DNA from: Bacteroidota bacterium | Lineage (GTDB): Bacteria; Bacteroidota; Bacteroidia; NS11-12g; UBA955 | NCBI GenBank assembly: GCA_027621365.1 | Contig: JAQCBH010000015.1 | Coordinates: 1 to 49,225 of the forward strand | Direction: 5' to 3' | DNA length: 49,225 nt | Shown here: one piece after another, positions 41,443 to 49,000 of the stretch | Layout of the letters: each line of letters starts with the position of its first letter | Position numbering within the stretch: position 1 is the stretch's first letter | Program-made: the position numbers and the translations under genes | The notes under the pieces: model-generated | Told to the model about the DNA's origin: nothing | The model's database searches: none | The model's input: the letters and a program-made list of their open reading frames with translations, nothing else

Positions 41443-41458
41443 TTCAGTAGTTGCTGAA
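41443..41458. repeat. TTCAG/CTGAA stem-loop 2
   Basis: TTCAG (41443-41447), 6-base loop, CTGAA (41454-41458), followed by AC then GAGTTTTGTC. Compare the stem-loop at 47670, which is followed by AATGTTTTGTTT. The flanking 60 bases on the left show weaker similarity to 47630-47670. Confidence 0.45.
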
Positions 41459-41487
41459 CAGAGTTTTGTCTTATCAACTAAATGCAA

Positions 41488-42297
41488 TCACCAATAAATT
41501 TTGTCATTAGTCTCTTTTTTGAGTGTACCATTCTTTTTATAAAATTTCCAAACCCCAATCGGTTGCAACCTATTTTCATCAAAGTTAAAAGTTACGTTCC
41601 CGATTGATTGTATTGATAGATTATCATAATTATAGTAGACTTTAAATTCACCATTTTCGCATACGGCATATATGTCGCTCTCTTCAAGTTCTTCAATCAT
41701 CATAAATAATTCTGAAAAAACTTCGTTGTGCCAACCAAATAGTATCCAATAACTTTCGTCGAGAAATGGTTCAAAATATCTTTTCAACGTGGCATCAAAC
41801 GAAGTACGTTTGGGTATTGAATTGTAATATCTATATCCTTGAAATATAAATCCATTAGAATCAATGATATAATATTCAGATATATTACCGTTTCGATAAA
41901 AACCATAAAAAACAGTGGGTTTGTCATTTTTCAAACAGCGAATGGATTTCAAGTAAGGTGTATTCTTATAAAACGTGTAACAAACACTATCTGGTTGACC
42001 TTCTTGAATATTTAAGTCCTCAAAGTATTCATGAACGTGAAAAATCCTGCCCTCTTGATTTCTTGCAATAGACATAGAGCGAAATGCATTTGATTTATCA
42101 GGATAGTATCTGATTATTTTGAATGAATCACCTTTAAATGAATATTCATCACCCTTGAATACCATATGAGTGCTAATAGAGTCTTGAGGAGTTCCTGATT
42201 GCCAAGAATTAGATTGCCATGAAGTGGAATCTTGATTTTGTGCCAGTAATGGGGAAATTGAATTCAGAATAAATAATATAGCGAATGTCTTTTTCAT
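41488..42297 (-). CDS. Secreted protein with MORN-like C-terminal unit
   Basis: 269 aa with a signal peptide (MKKTFAILFILNSISPLLAQ). The mature part carries several Tyr-rich strands such as VFYGFYRNGNISEYYI and ends with QPIGVWKFYKKNGTLKKE, a MORN_2-like 'W-x-Y/F-x-x-x-G' unit found in many Bacteroidota secreted proteins. The rest is not recognisable. It is AT-rich, and lies one base after the stop of the broken FGE-like gene on the same strand, so the two share a transcript. Confidence 0.6.
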   Translation of the reverse strand: MKKTFAILFILNSISPLLAQNQDSTSWQSNSWQSGTPQDSISTHMVFKGDEYSFKGDSFKIIRYYPDKSNAFRSMSIARNQEGRIFHVHEYFEDLNIQEGQPDSVCYTFYKNTPYLKSIRCLKNDKPTVFYGFYRNGNISEYYIIDSNGFIFQGYRYYNSIPKRTSFDATLKRYFEPFLDESYWILFGWHNEVFSELFMMIEELEESDIYAVCENGEFKVYYNYDNLSIQSIGNVTFNFDENRLQPIGVWKFYKKNGTLKKETNDKIYW

Positions 42298-42298
42298 A

Positions 42299-43122
42299 TT
42301 ATTGAATTTTGTTTTTTCTCTCGTATTTTCTTTGATATTTTTTATTCATTTTCTCTAACTCTGGATTATAAAAAATAGGCATACCAATATGGTCCAATGC
42401 AATTCGAAATCCTCTGCTCGAGCTCGGCGTTTCTATTGAATGGAGATTGTTGAAGTGTACAATCAAATTCACTGGATCATCGTTCCAACTTCCACCTTTT
42501 ACATACTTGCCATGTGGTGTGCCATTCAGGATTTTTAAATTTTCCAATTGACGCTTGGCTATATTGGTAATTTCTAGAGAATCCTTTCCCATAAAAAGTT
42601 GGTGTCATTTTCAATGTGCGTTTGCATTTTCCGATATGCAACAGCTATATCATCTGTATATTCAATCCCTGTTTCTGGTACCACGTATGGCCCATTCATT
42701 GTCCATTCAGAGACATTGCCGCACATATCATAAAGACCTCTTGAGTTTGGACTGTAGCTCTGGATTCTGCCCGTATATGCAAAGCCATCTTCCCCGTTGG
42801 TTTTCTGGGTGATGCCGTTCTGGTCGACGATTGAACCGAAATTTGCTCTATATTGATCAGACTTGTTTTTCAATTCATTTCCTGGCCAGGCATAGTCATT
42901 CCAGGCTGAATCATTTAGATTGAAATAATTATAGCCAGATTTATGATCGACACGGTGCTCCGGTTCCCATTGAGCTGCGTATGTCCATTCGTGGGCGTAT
43001 GGTAATCTGAATGAGGGGATTAAAATGCCGTCTTTCATAATTCCGTCTTCACTGATAATATTTTGAGCTTGAATGGAGCCAGTTGTAATGAAAATACTGA
43101 GAAATAGGATTCGATAGTTCAC
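42299..43122 (-). pseudogene. FGE/sulfatase-modifying-factor-like protein, frameshifted
   Basis: Two reading frames make one FGE-fold protein. The first (GTG at 43122 to 42574) has a signal peptide and the central blocks LPYAHEWTYAAQWE, NDYAWPGNE, GLYDMCGNVSEW. The second (from about 42592 to 42299) carries the C-terminal block VKGGSWNDDPVNL with SSSRGFRIALD. The shift lies at a run of five T on the minus strand (42593-42597): six T would restore the frame. It could be a pseudogene, a phase-variable tract or a sequence error. The catalytic Cys pair of true FGEs is not seen, so the protein is probably a structural relative (GldJ/K-like). Confidence 0.7.
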
Positions 43123-43165
43123 TTATTATAGATCAATTAGGTTAATTTGCGCTTTATAATTAGTG

Positions 43166-44302
43166 ATGAATATAAGGTTTCTTTTTTTATTGTCTTTAAT
43201 TTTTTGTTCAAAAATTTTATTGGCTTAGAGCTCTTCCATTGAGGTTAATGGGTTGAATTGGAGCACGCGCAATTTGGACGTCGAGCAATTTCGAAATGGA
43301 GATTCCATTTTTCAAGCAAGAACAGAAAATGAATTAAAATATGCCACTTCTAATGGCATTCCTGCTTTTATTGAGTTGGGTCTTGTTGAGGGCAATCATT
43401 TGAAATATGGCTATTTATACAATGGGTACGCCGCGTTTGACAAGCGCGGGTTGATTCCTAGAGGGTATAGAATGCCCGATGGGGGAGATTACATCAAATT
43501 GTTGGATCTGAATCAAGCATTAAATAAAACGTACATTTTTAATGACGATGTTCAATTGTTTGATGACTACACAGATGAACTAGAGACCAGTAAAAAATTG
43601 ACTTTTGTACTAGCCGGGACCCAAGACCCATATGGAGCTTCTGTTGGGTATGGGGATTATGTCATAAACTGGGCCAGGTCGGAATTAGACGGTGATGCCC
43701 AATGGCAATATTGTGTCACTATTGTGAATGATAGCGCAGACAGTAAAAATCAATTATGGTGGGGTAAAGATGGGCATTTGGAAAATTTCTACTTCATAAG
43801 GACGGTAAAAGAAAATCCATTTATTTCAGTTAATACCTCGAATGGAGATTCCTTAATTTCTATCGAAGATTTGACCGTAGAAAATCGTGATCTAGTTTTG
43901 AGAGTGTTGTCAACCAACGGTGATGCCATTCGACTTGTTGATGATTCATTGAAGTCTGATCGCGATGAAGTTATGGTTGCGGTGGCTTCAAATGGTAAGG
44001 CATTGGTATATGCGAATCCAATATTTCATTCAGATCAAGAAATTATTAGGGTTGCTGCAAAGTCTTACTCAAGGGCTTTTCAAATGGCTGATGATCCTTT
44101 GAAGGCAAACCGTGAGTTTGTTCTTGATGTTGTTAGTCAAAATGGGGAAGCATTAAAATATGCCGATTCAACGTTGCGCAAAGACCCTAAAGTAATTTTT
44201 ATGGCGTATAAGCAAATCGGAGAGGAAGCACTTGGCTTTGCCGATGAGTCTTTAAGAGAAGACAAAGGGTTTATTAAAAAGTGTGAGAGAGCATACCGCT
44301 AA
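43166..44302 (+). pseudogene. FISUMP-DUF4116 protein interrupted by an amber codon
   Basis: ATG at 43166 encodes a 20-residue signal peptide (MNIRFLFLLSLIFCSKILLA), then TAG at 43226-43228, then the frame continues unbroken for 358 codons. The first part (SSIEVNGLNWSTRNLDVEQF, LIPRGYRMPDGGDY) is a Fibrobacter-succinogenes-major-paralogous-type domain. From about mature residue 210 there are five DUF4116-like repeats of 25 residues, for example NREFVLDVVSQNGEALKYAD and the consensus 'D..V...V..NG.AL.YAD..L'. A Gln (CAG) usually follows the cleavage site in this phylum, so one C-to-T change probably broke the gene. A short product could start at the TTG at 43253 but would lack a signal peptide. 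Confidence 0.75.
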
Positions 44303-44397
44303 AGTTTTATAGGTTTATTTTGCACTTTGAAAAATAAATTCCCCTCTATTTTGTAGAGATAGTCTAAAATCTGATCCATATTAATATTTTGAATGTA

Positions 44398-44976
44398 ATG
44401 AAAAAAAGATTGAACACGTTTTTGATGATAGCTTTTTCGATAGTCTTTTGTCGAGTGGGATTGGCACAATCGCCTGAAGTGCTTGAGGCTCTGAATTACC
44501 TCAATAGTGTTCGAGCCAATCCAGGAGATTTTTCGAGTGAAATAGGGGTTTATCTAGGGGATCTACAGTCCAAACACTCTTTAAACTGGAATGCCCAATT
44601 GGCGAATGCGGCACAGTACAAAGCGCAAGACATGGCCAACCGAAATTACTTTGGCCACGTGAATCCGGAAGGATATGGGATGAATCATTTTATCAACCAA
44701 TATGGATATGCCTTAAATTCATCTTGGTTGAACAACAAATCTGATAATTTCTTTGAATCTTTATCGGCCGGCCGGCAATCTCCCAAAGATGCCATTGTGA
44801 GTTTGATTAGTGATGGTGGTGAAAGAGTACACCTAAATGCCGGTCATAGGGTTCATTTGCTATCATTGAAAGAATTCTATGATCCTTGCTATGATATTGG
44901 AATTGGTTGGGCTTACAATCCAAATTCTACATACAAGTATTATTGCTGCGTGCTCATAGCCAAACACGACTGGTAG
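44398..44976 (+). CDS. Secreted CAP/SCP-domain protein
   Basis: 192 aa from ATG at 44398 (the earlier TTG at 44389 is less likely). Signal peptide ends RVGLAQ. The CAP domain is clear: LNYLNSVRANPGDFSSEI, LNWNAQLANAAQYKAQDMAN, YFGHVNPEGYG, NFFESLSAG, HRVHLLS. The conserved His and Glu of the CAP cavity seem present. CAP proteins in bacteria are secreted, with roles in defence, adhesion or lipid binding; the partner is unknown. It is part of the AT-rich cargo block. Confidence 0.85.
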   Translation: MKKRLNTFLMIAFSIVFCRVGLAQSPEVLEALNYLNSVRANPGDFSSEIGVYLGDLQSKHSLNWNAQLANAAQYKAQDMANRNYFGHVNPEGYGMNHFINQYGYALNSSWLNNKSDNFFESLSAGRQSPKDAIVSLISDGGERVHLNAGHRVHLLSLKEFYDPCYDIGIGWAYNPNSTYKYYCCVLIAKHDW

Positions 44977-45015
44977 GCACTTCAGTACCGACAGGGCAAA
45001 TTAAAACCCCATGTC

Positions 45016-45034
45016 AAATACAGCGTCTGTATTT
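45016..45034. repeat. Perfect 8-bp inverted repeat
   Basis: AAATACAG (45016-45023), loop CGT, CTGTATTT (45027-45034), between the CAP and GldK-like genes. No U-tract follows. It could be a weak terminator or a protein-binding operator. Confidence 0.4.
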
Positions 45035-45071
45035 AGAAGTAATGTGAATAGTGCATTTGTTTGTGAAGTTG

Positions 45072-45079
45072 TAATTTAG
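45072..45079 (+). promoter_or_regulatory. -7 box of the GldK-like gene
   Basis: TAATTTAG, one mismatch from TAnnTTTG, ends 4 bases before the ATG at 45084. Confidence 0.45.
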
Positions 45080-45083
45080 AAGA

Positions 45084-46949
45084 ATGAAAATCAAATTTTC
45101 TTGGTTCATCTGTTTTGCGGTGTGGTTACCCACTTTAAACATAGCTCCAGCTCAATCAATTGAATATGTTGATTTGATTCCAAAAATTGAGATTCAACAG
45201 AGTAGCTCAAATGGTGATTCATCAGTCAGTTGGTACGATACATTTCGCTTTGAAGCAAGAGATAGCACATGGCAGTCAATTTTGTATGCGAATATTTTGA
45301 ACAATCGTCGGTTGCAATTGGCTAACCACCGATTTGATTCCATTCATCCTTTTGCGTTGATGAATCGTTCAATACCGAAGACAACATTTATTAAGTGGCA
45401 TGATTTTGAGTCGTTTCCTGAGAACTTGATTAAAAATGTGCTGGATGATCATAATAACGGCATTGATATAGGAATTGACGATCTCTTGTCTTCTGATTTT
45501 TCTAACACCGCAAAAAAAGCATACAACAAAAAGTCGAAAGGGTATTTAGATGGTTTTTCTTTAATCAACCCAAATGACCCCAATTTGGGCGGGTTTATAC
45601 GTGAACCAAGTGGTTGGACGCCTGAAACTTTTGATTATACCGATTTGTGTTATTTTGTTGATTCCCAACTGTACAGCATGGATTCGGCAGCGTTGTTTTC
45701 GAGCTGTATCAATGAGGTGTTTTCTCCATTTTTTTTCAAGAACACGGAAGTCACCAACAACGAATACCGGGCTTTTGTCGATTGGGTGCGGGATTCTGTC
45801 ATTTGGGAACATTTGCGGTTGATAGACTCGGTCGCTTATTGCAAAGAAAATTATTCGGTCAATTGCCCAGATTCAATTTTGGTAGTCTTGATGCCTAAAT
45901 ATTTTAATGATGGCATTATTAGGCGATCACAAATTTTTGACAATGGTAAATTGCAATACAACACGGGCGATACATCCATTTATATTTACCCAGACACATT
46001 GTGCTGGCTTTATGATCGCCTGGGTTCCCACAATCTTGCTATTTCTCGAAATTATATGTCGCATCCAGCATATGACAATTACCCCGTAGTGGGAATAAGT
46101 TGGGACATGGCCAATGCCTATTTGAGTTGGGTGAATCAGAGATTCAAATCGTATTACTTTGATCGAAATCAAGGTATAGAAGTGATCGCAAAACTTCCGA
46201 GTATCACTCAATGGAAACAAGCTAATTCATTGCAAGAAAAACCATCAAAAGGGGTGTACGGGGTTCATTGGGGGACATACAGTATGCCTTCCGTTTCGAA
46301 TCGTGCGTTGTTCAATTTTTTGCATCTGGATCTGAATGTACCAGATCCGTTGTATTGGGACGATAAAATCCATGAGTTGACCATTGGTCATGAGCATATT
46401 TTAGGGTGTTTGATATGTGATGGCACTTTGTATCCGACTTCGACAATTATGGAAAAGCATGATAAAAAATTCTATAAAAAATACTACCCACAGTACTCGT
46501 TGTTCAATGAGAATATTGAAATCTCTCATACGCATGGAAATGTAAGCGAATGGATGAGGCATGATTTTGATACATGGAATCAACACTATTCATTTTTTAA
46601 ATATTTGTTGAATAATCATTATCATGATTTCTATGATTATGCAATGTCTGACGAATCCCAAAAGGAATATCAGTATGTAATCCCTATAACCCTTCGAGAC
46701 TCAAAAGTTCTGGAATCTGAGCAAGCTTTTTTGATGGCTAAAGCCCAATATCAGGACAACGTGCTTCTAAATGGTCTTTCGAATGGAAAACTACTAATGG
46801 GTGCCAATTGGCTCGATGAAAGACATTCAACTCTAGGTGGCATCCCCTTGTCCGGTATATATGCCAAGACATTCAAGAGCAGCAATTACACTTCGTCGAC
46901 AGTTGGATTTCGCTATGTATTGGAAGTTAGAGAAATAGAAGTTCAATAA
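45084..46949 (+). CDS. GldK/GldJ-like FGE-fold secreted protein
   Basis: 621 aa with a type I signal peptide ending NIAPAQ; there is no lipobox, unlike GldK itself. From about residue 205 it follows the FGE-sulfatase fold as used in T9SS proteins GldK and GldJ: FFFKNTEVTNNEYRAFVDWV, YPVVGISWDMANAYLSWVNQ, HGNVSEWM and GANWLDE, GFRYV near the end. There is an insertion between these blocks. GldKLMN is not nearby, so this is an accessory paralogue and not the core T9SS gene. It lies in the same AT-rich region as the broken FGE-like gene, suggesting a common origin. Confidence 0.75.
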   Translation: MKIKFSWFICFAVWLPTLNIAPAQSIEYVDLIPKIEIQQSSSNGDSSVSWYDTFRFEARDSTWQSILYANILNNRRLQLANHRFDSIHPFALMNRSIPKTTFIKWHDFESFPENLIKNVLDDHNNGIDIGIDDLLSSDFSNTAKKAYNKKSKGYLDGFSLINPNDPNLGGFIREPSGWTPETFDYTDLCYFVDSQLYSMDSAALFSSCINEVFSPFFFKNTEVTNNEYRAFVDWVRDSVIWEHLRLIDSVAYCKENYSVNCPDSILVVLMPKYFNDGIIRRSQIFDNGKLQYNTGDTSIYIYPDTLCWLYDRLGSHNLAISRNYMSHPAYDNYPVVGISWDMANAYLSWVNQRFKSYYFDRNQGIEVIAKLPSITQWKQANSLQEKPSKGVYGVHWGTYSMPSVSNRALFNFLHLDLNVPDPLYWDDKIHELTIGHEHILGCLICDGTLYPTSTIMEKHDKKFYKKYYPQYSLFNENIEISHTHGNVSEWMRHDFDTWNQHYSFFKYLLNNHYHDFYDYAMSDESQKEYQYVIPITLRDSKVLESEQAFLMAKAQYQDNVLLNGLSNGKLLMGANWLDERHSTLGGIPLSGIYAKTFKSSNYTSSTVGFRYVLEVREIEVQ

Positions 46950-46950
46950 C

Positions 46951-46965
46951 TTTGATTCTTGGCGG
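46951..46965 (+). repeat. Core of the border element
   Basis: TTTGATTCTTGGCGG matches TTCGATTCCTGGCGG at 47842-47856 and 48958-48972 with two differences. It begins one base after the GldK-like stop codon. Confidence 0.4.
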
Positions 46966-47141
46966 CTGGATAGGCAATGCCGCTGTTTTGGTGGCAGTGA
47001 ATATGCCTTAGTAATGCTTAGAAATTCTGAAATACTAAATTGATAAATTGCTGAATATACGGTTATGATTTTCTCCCATTTTCAACCACGGGATATTTTC
47101 GATCTTATCATTGGTTTCTGTAAAAATTAAAAAATAAAATA

Positions 47142-47564
47142 ATGAATAAAATCCCAAAACTAATTACTATTCTAAGTTTTTTTTCGTTTAATCTACATGC
47201 ACAAACAGCTGTAGAAAATAATATAGAAGCTTCATTTCAGTCGTGTTTAGGACAAACCAATGGAAACACTATGGGCATTTCAATGTGTACAGAAGAATAT
47301 TTTATAAGTTGGGATAGCTTATTAAATGCTGAATACCAGTTATTAATCAATAATATTCCAAGGTCGGACGCCGATAGATTGCGTAATTCTCAAAGAAAAT
47401 GGCTCGAAACGAAAGAGCTTGATCATCGATTTAATGTTCAATTTTCTGACAGACAAGAAGGAACAATGTGGGGTTATACAAATGCTTACAATGCAGCTCA
47501 ATCAACGAAATATAGAGCTCTATATCTCCATGCTATAAGAATGGATATTTTGAGGTCTAACTAA
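47142..47564 (+). CDS. LprI-like (DUF1311) secreted protein
   Basis: 140 aa with a signal peptide (SFFSFNLHAQ). It shows the DUF1311/LprI pattern: Cys residues near 35 and 49 (SCLGQTNG, SMCTEEYFISWDSLLNAEYQ), then LRNSQRKWLETKE and a short C-terminal helix. LprI family members are lysozyme inhibitors in some bacteria; this one is distant, so the role is uncertain. AT-rich. Confidence 0.7.
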   Translation: MNKIPKLITILSFFSFNLHAQTAVENNIEASFQSCLGQTNGNTMGISMCTEEYFISWDSLLNAEYQLLINNIPRSDADRLRNSQRKWLETKELDHRFNVQFSDRQEGTMWGYTNAYNAAQSTKYRALYLHAIRMDILRSN

Positions 47565-47764
47565 CGCATCAGATAGGCAGGTAGAGCTCAATATTCCTTT
47601 CAGATTTGCTAATTCACTGCAGTATTTCTTGTGATACGATAGTTGGAAGTCTGCTGAATTTCACGAATATGTTCAGCATTAACTGAACAATGTTTTGTTT
47701 CACCTGTAAGAGTAAAATTTCTTTCGAGACTTCTCCACATGGTTTTAAGGCCAATTTCACTTCA
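47565..47764. other. Intergenic region with remnant sequence
   Basis: No gene is seen. It holds the stem-loop at 47670-47689 and, at about 47694-47720, a first partial copy of the repeat start (GTTTCACCTG followed by AGTAAAAT). It looks like decayed sequence from the module copied just after it. Confidence 0.45.
47670..47689. repeat. TTCAG/CTGAA stem-loop 3
   Basis: TGTTCAG (47670-47676), 6-base loop, CTGAACA (47683-47689): a perfect 7-bp stem with the same arms as stem-loops 1 and 2. Confidence 0.5.
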
Positions 47765-47940
47765 AATTGTAATAGTAAAATGTTTCACCTGAAGTGATTG
47801 TGTTGTTTAAACCCTTGTCATACTTGACTTTCCGGCATAGGTTCGATTCCTGGCGGTAGGGTGAATTCTTTTTTGATGGCCGAGCAAAATCAAAGAGTGA
47901 AAACCTTGTTCTTAATCTTGATGGCAGTTTCTACAAAATA
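47765..47940 (+). repeat. Decayed third copy of the 70-aa module
   Basis: 47765-47858 matches 48880-48974 at about 85% over 94 bases. It is then joined, by an internal deletion, to sequence matching codons 36-51 of the 70-aa gene: LMAEQNQ-x-VKTL-x-LIL (from 47873). So this is the same upstream element plus gene as at the right edge, with the promoter and first half of the gene lost. Beyond 47940 the match ends. Confidence 0.75.
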
Positions 47941-48015
47941 AAACTTATGTTCACAAAAGAAATTACTTTAAAATTTACTTAATCACTAATCTTGAATATT
48001 GTAAATTAGTCAGAC

Positions 48016-48453
48016 ATGAAAAAGTTGTTTTTTATTTTGTTAGCTTCGATTGGATTTCTAGGTATAGCTAATAGTAAGGATGTTAATTCAGATGAATTGC
48101 AAAATTGTAACTTAACTAAAAGGCATAAAATAATTCCATTAACCACGAGCGAAGGGGATGTATATATGACAATATCATATAAAGAATACAGTGGCAATTG
48201 TCTTCAGGTTGATTTTTTTGAAGATGGTTCCGCAAAAATGACAAGTTATAATAGTGACGGTTATCCAACGAAAGTTGTAAGTGGGTCTTGGACATCAACA
48301 GACCGTTCTGCCTATGGAGAAAATGTTGTTGTTTTGGCTTTTAGGAGTAATGATGGTTACCGTACTTCTTTTGAGGGGGATATTACAGCAAGTGGCAGGC
48401 CGGCCAATTTAAAAGATGGCATGGGTCGTGTATGGAGATCCTGGGGGTGTTGA
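48016..48453 (+). CDS. Small secreted protein of unknown function
   Basis: 145 aa with a signal peptide (KKLFFILLASIGFLGIANS). Two or three Cys residues (NCNL, GNCLQV, SWGC at the end) may form disulphides. The beta-rich C-terminal half (VSGSWTSTDRSAYGENVVVL) recalls proteins with a WRSWGC-like end, but I recognise no family. A TAAATTAG box lies 6 bases before the ATG. Confidence 0.6.
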   Translation: MKKLFFILLASIGFLGIANSKDVNSDELQNCNLTKRHKIIPLTTSEGDVYMTISYKEYSGNCLQVDFFEDGSAKMTSYNSDGYPTKVVSGSWTSTDRSAYGENVVVLAFRSNDGYRTSFEGDITASGRPANLKDGMGRVWRSWGC

Positions 48454-48508
48454 TTGATATTTGGCAATCTAGGCAGTGTTAATCTTGTTGTTTAATCAAT
48501 TACTTTAT

Positions 48509-48799
48509 ATGAAAAAATTACTTTTGATTTTAGTGGCATTTGTATTCGTAGCCAGTATGTTCTCTTTTAAGATTAATAAAGATATATCTAATGCGAGTAT
48601 GATATCAATAGATGGTGATGAAGCATATTGCGTTGAAATTACATGTAAAGAAGATCCAAACTGTCAGAATAGCTGTGTATGGTTGCCGCCTTCTAAGATT
48701 GTGATTTACGCTTTCAATGCTTCCGAGGCCCGTATTAAAGCTCAAAATCTACACCCGGGTTGCAAAGTTGGTGCTCCTTGGAAAGGGACTTGTAAATAA
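48509..48799 (+). CDS. Small exported protein of unknown function
   Basis: 96 aa from ATG at 48509 (MKKLLLILVAFVFVASMFSF). The mature part has six Cys residues (YCVEITCKEDPNCQNSCVW, GCKVG, GTCK), a high density that suggests disulphide stabilisation outside the cytoplasm. No family recognised. It forms the third cargo block with the preceding small gene. Confidence 0.6.
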   Translation: MKKLLLILVAFVFVASMFSFKINKDISNASMISIDGDEAYCVEITCKEDPNCQNSCVWLPPSKIVIYAFNASEARIKAQNLHPGCKVGAPWKGTCK

Positions 48800-48879
48800 T
48801 ATATACCCTGCTTTTATATTCTAAAATTTCGCAGTAGCCATTTATTGAATCTTAAGTCATGATATGCTGGTAGTGTCCC

Positions 48880-48974
48880 AATTTGTAACGGTAAAATGTT
48901 TCACCTGGAGTGACGAGGTTGTGTAATCCCTTGTCATACTGGACTTCCCGGCTTAGGTTCGATTCCTGGCGGTA
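48880..48974 (+). repeat. Repeat element upstream of 70-aa gene, copy 2
   Basis: A 95-bp element that matches 47765-47858. Its end, TAGGTTCGATTCCTGGCGGT, contains a tRNA-like T-loop sequence (GGTTCGATTCC), but the rest does not fold as a complete tRNA. It could be a tRNA-derived remnant or attachment-site-like element. It is absent upstream of copy 1. Confidence 0.6.
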
Positions 48975-48987
48975 CCTCATCTTGTTA

Positions 48988-48995
48988 TACTTTTG
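48988..48995 (+). promoter_or_regulatory. -7 box of 70-aa gene, copy 2
   Basis: TACTTTTG, perfect match, ends 5 bases before the ATG at 49001. Confidence 0.6.
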
Positions 48996-49000
48996 CGCCC

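Noticed and set aside
43226-43228. TAG read as pyrrolysine or special amino acid
   Set aside because: No pyl genes are visible, and a CAG-to-TAG change next to the signal-peptide cleavage site is simpler. selD concerns TGA, not TAG.
40778-47689. CRISPR array
   Set aside because: The stem-loops are only three, far apart, with no regular spacing or spacers, and no cas genes.
48880-48974. A complete tRNA gene in the repeat element
   Set aside because: Only the T-arm-like part matches; no anticodon stem or acceptor pairing can be drawn, and the spacing from a possible GTC anticodon to the T-loop is about five bases too long.
41286-49000. Transposon or prophage as carrier of the cargo
   Set aside because: No transposase, integrase, phage structural gene or terminal inverted repeat is visible; the duplicated flanks fit recombination better.
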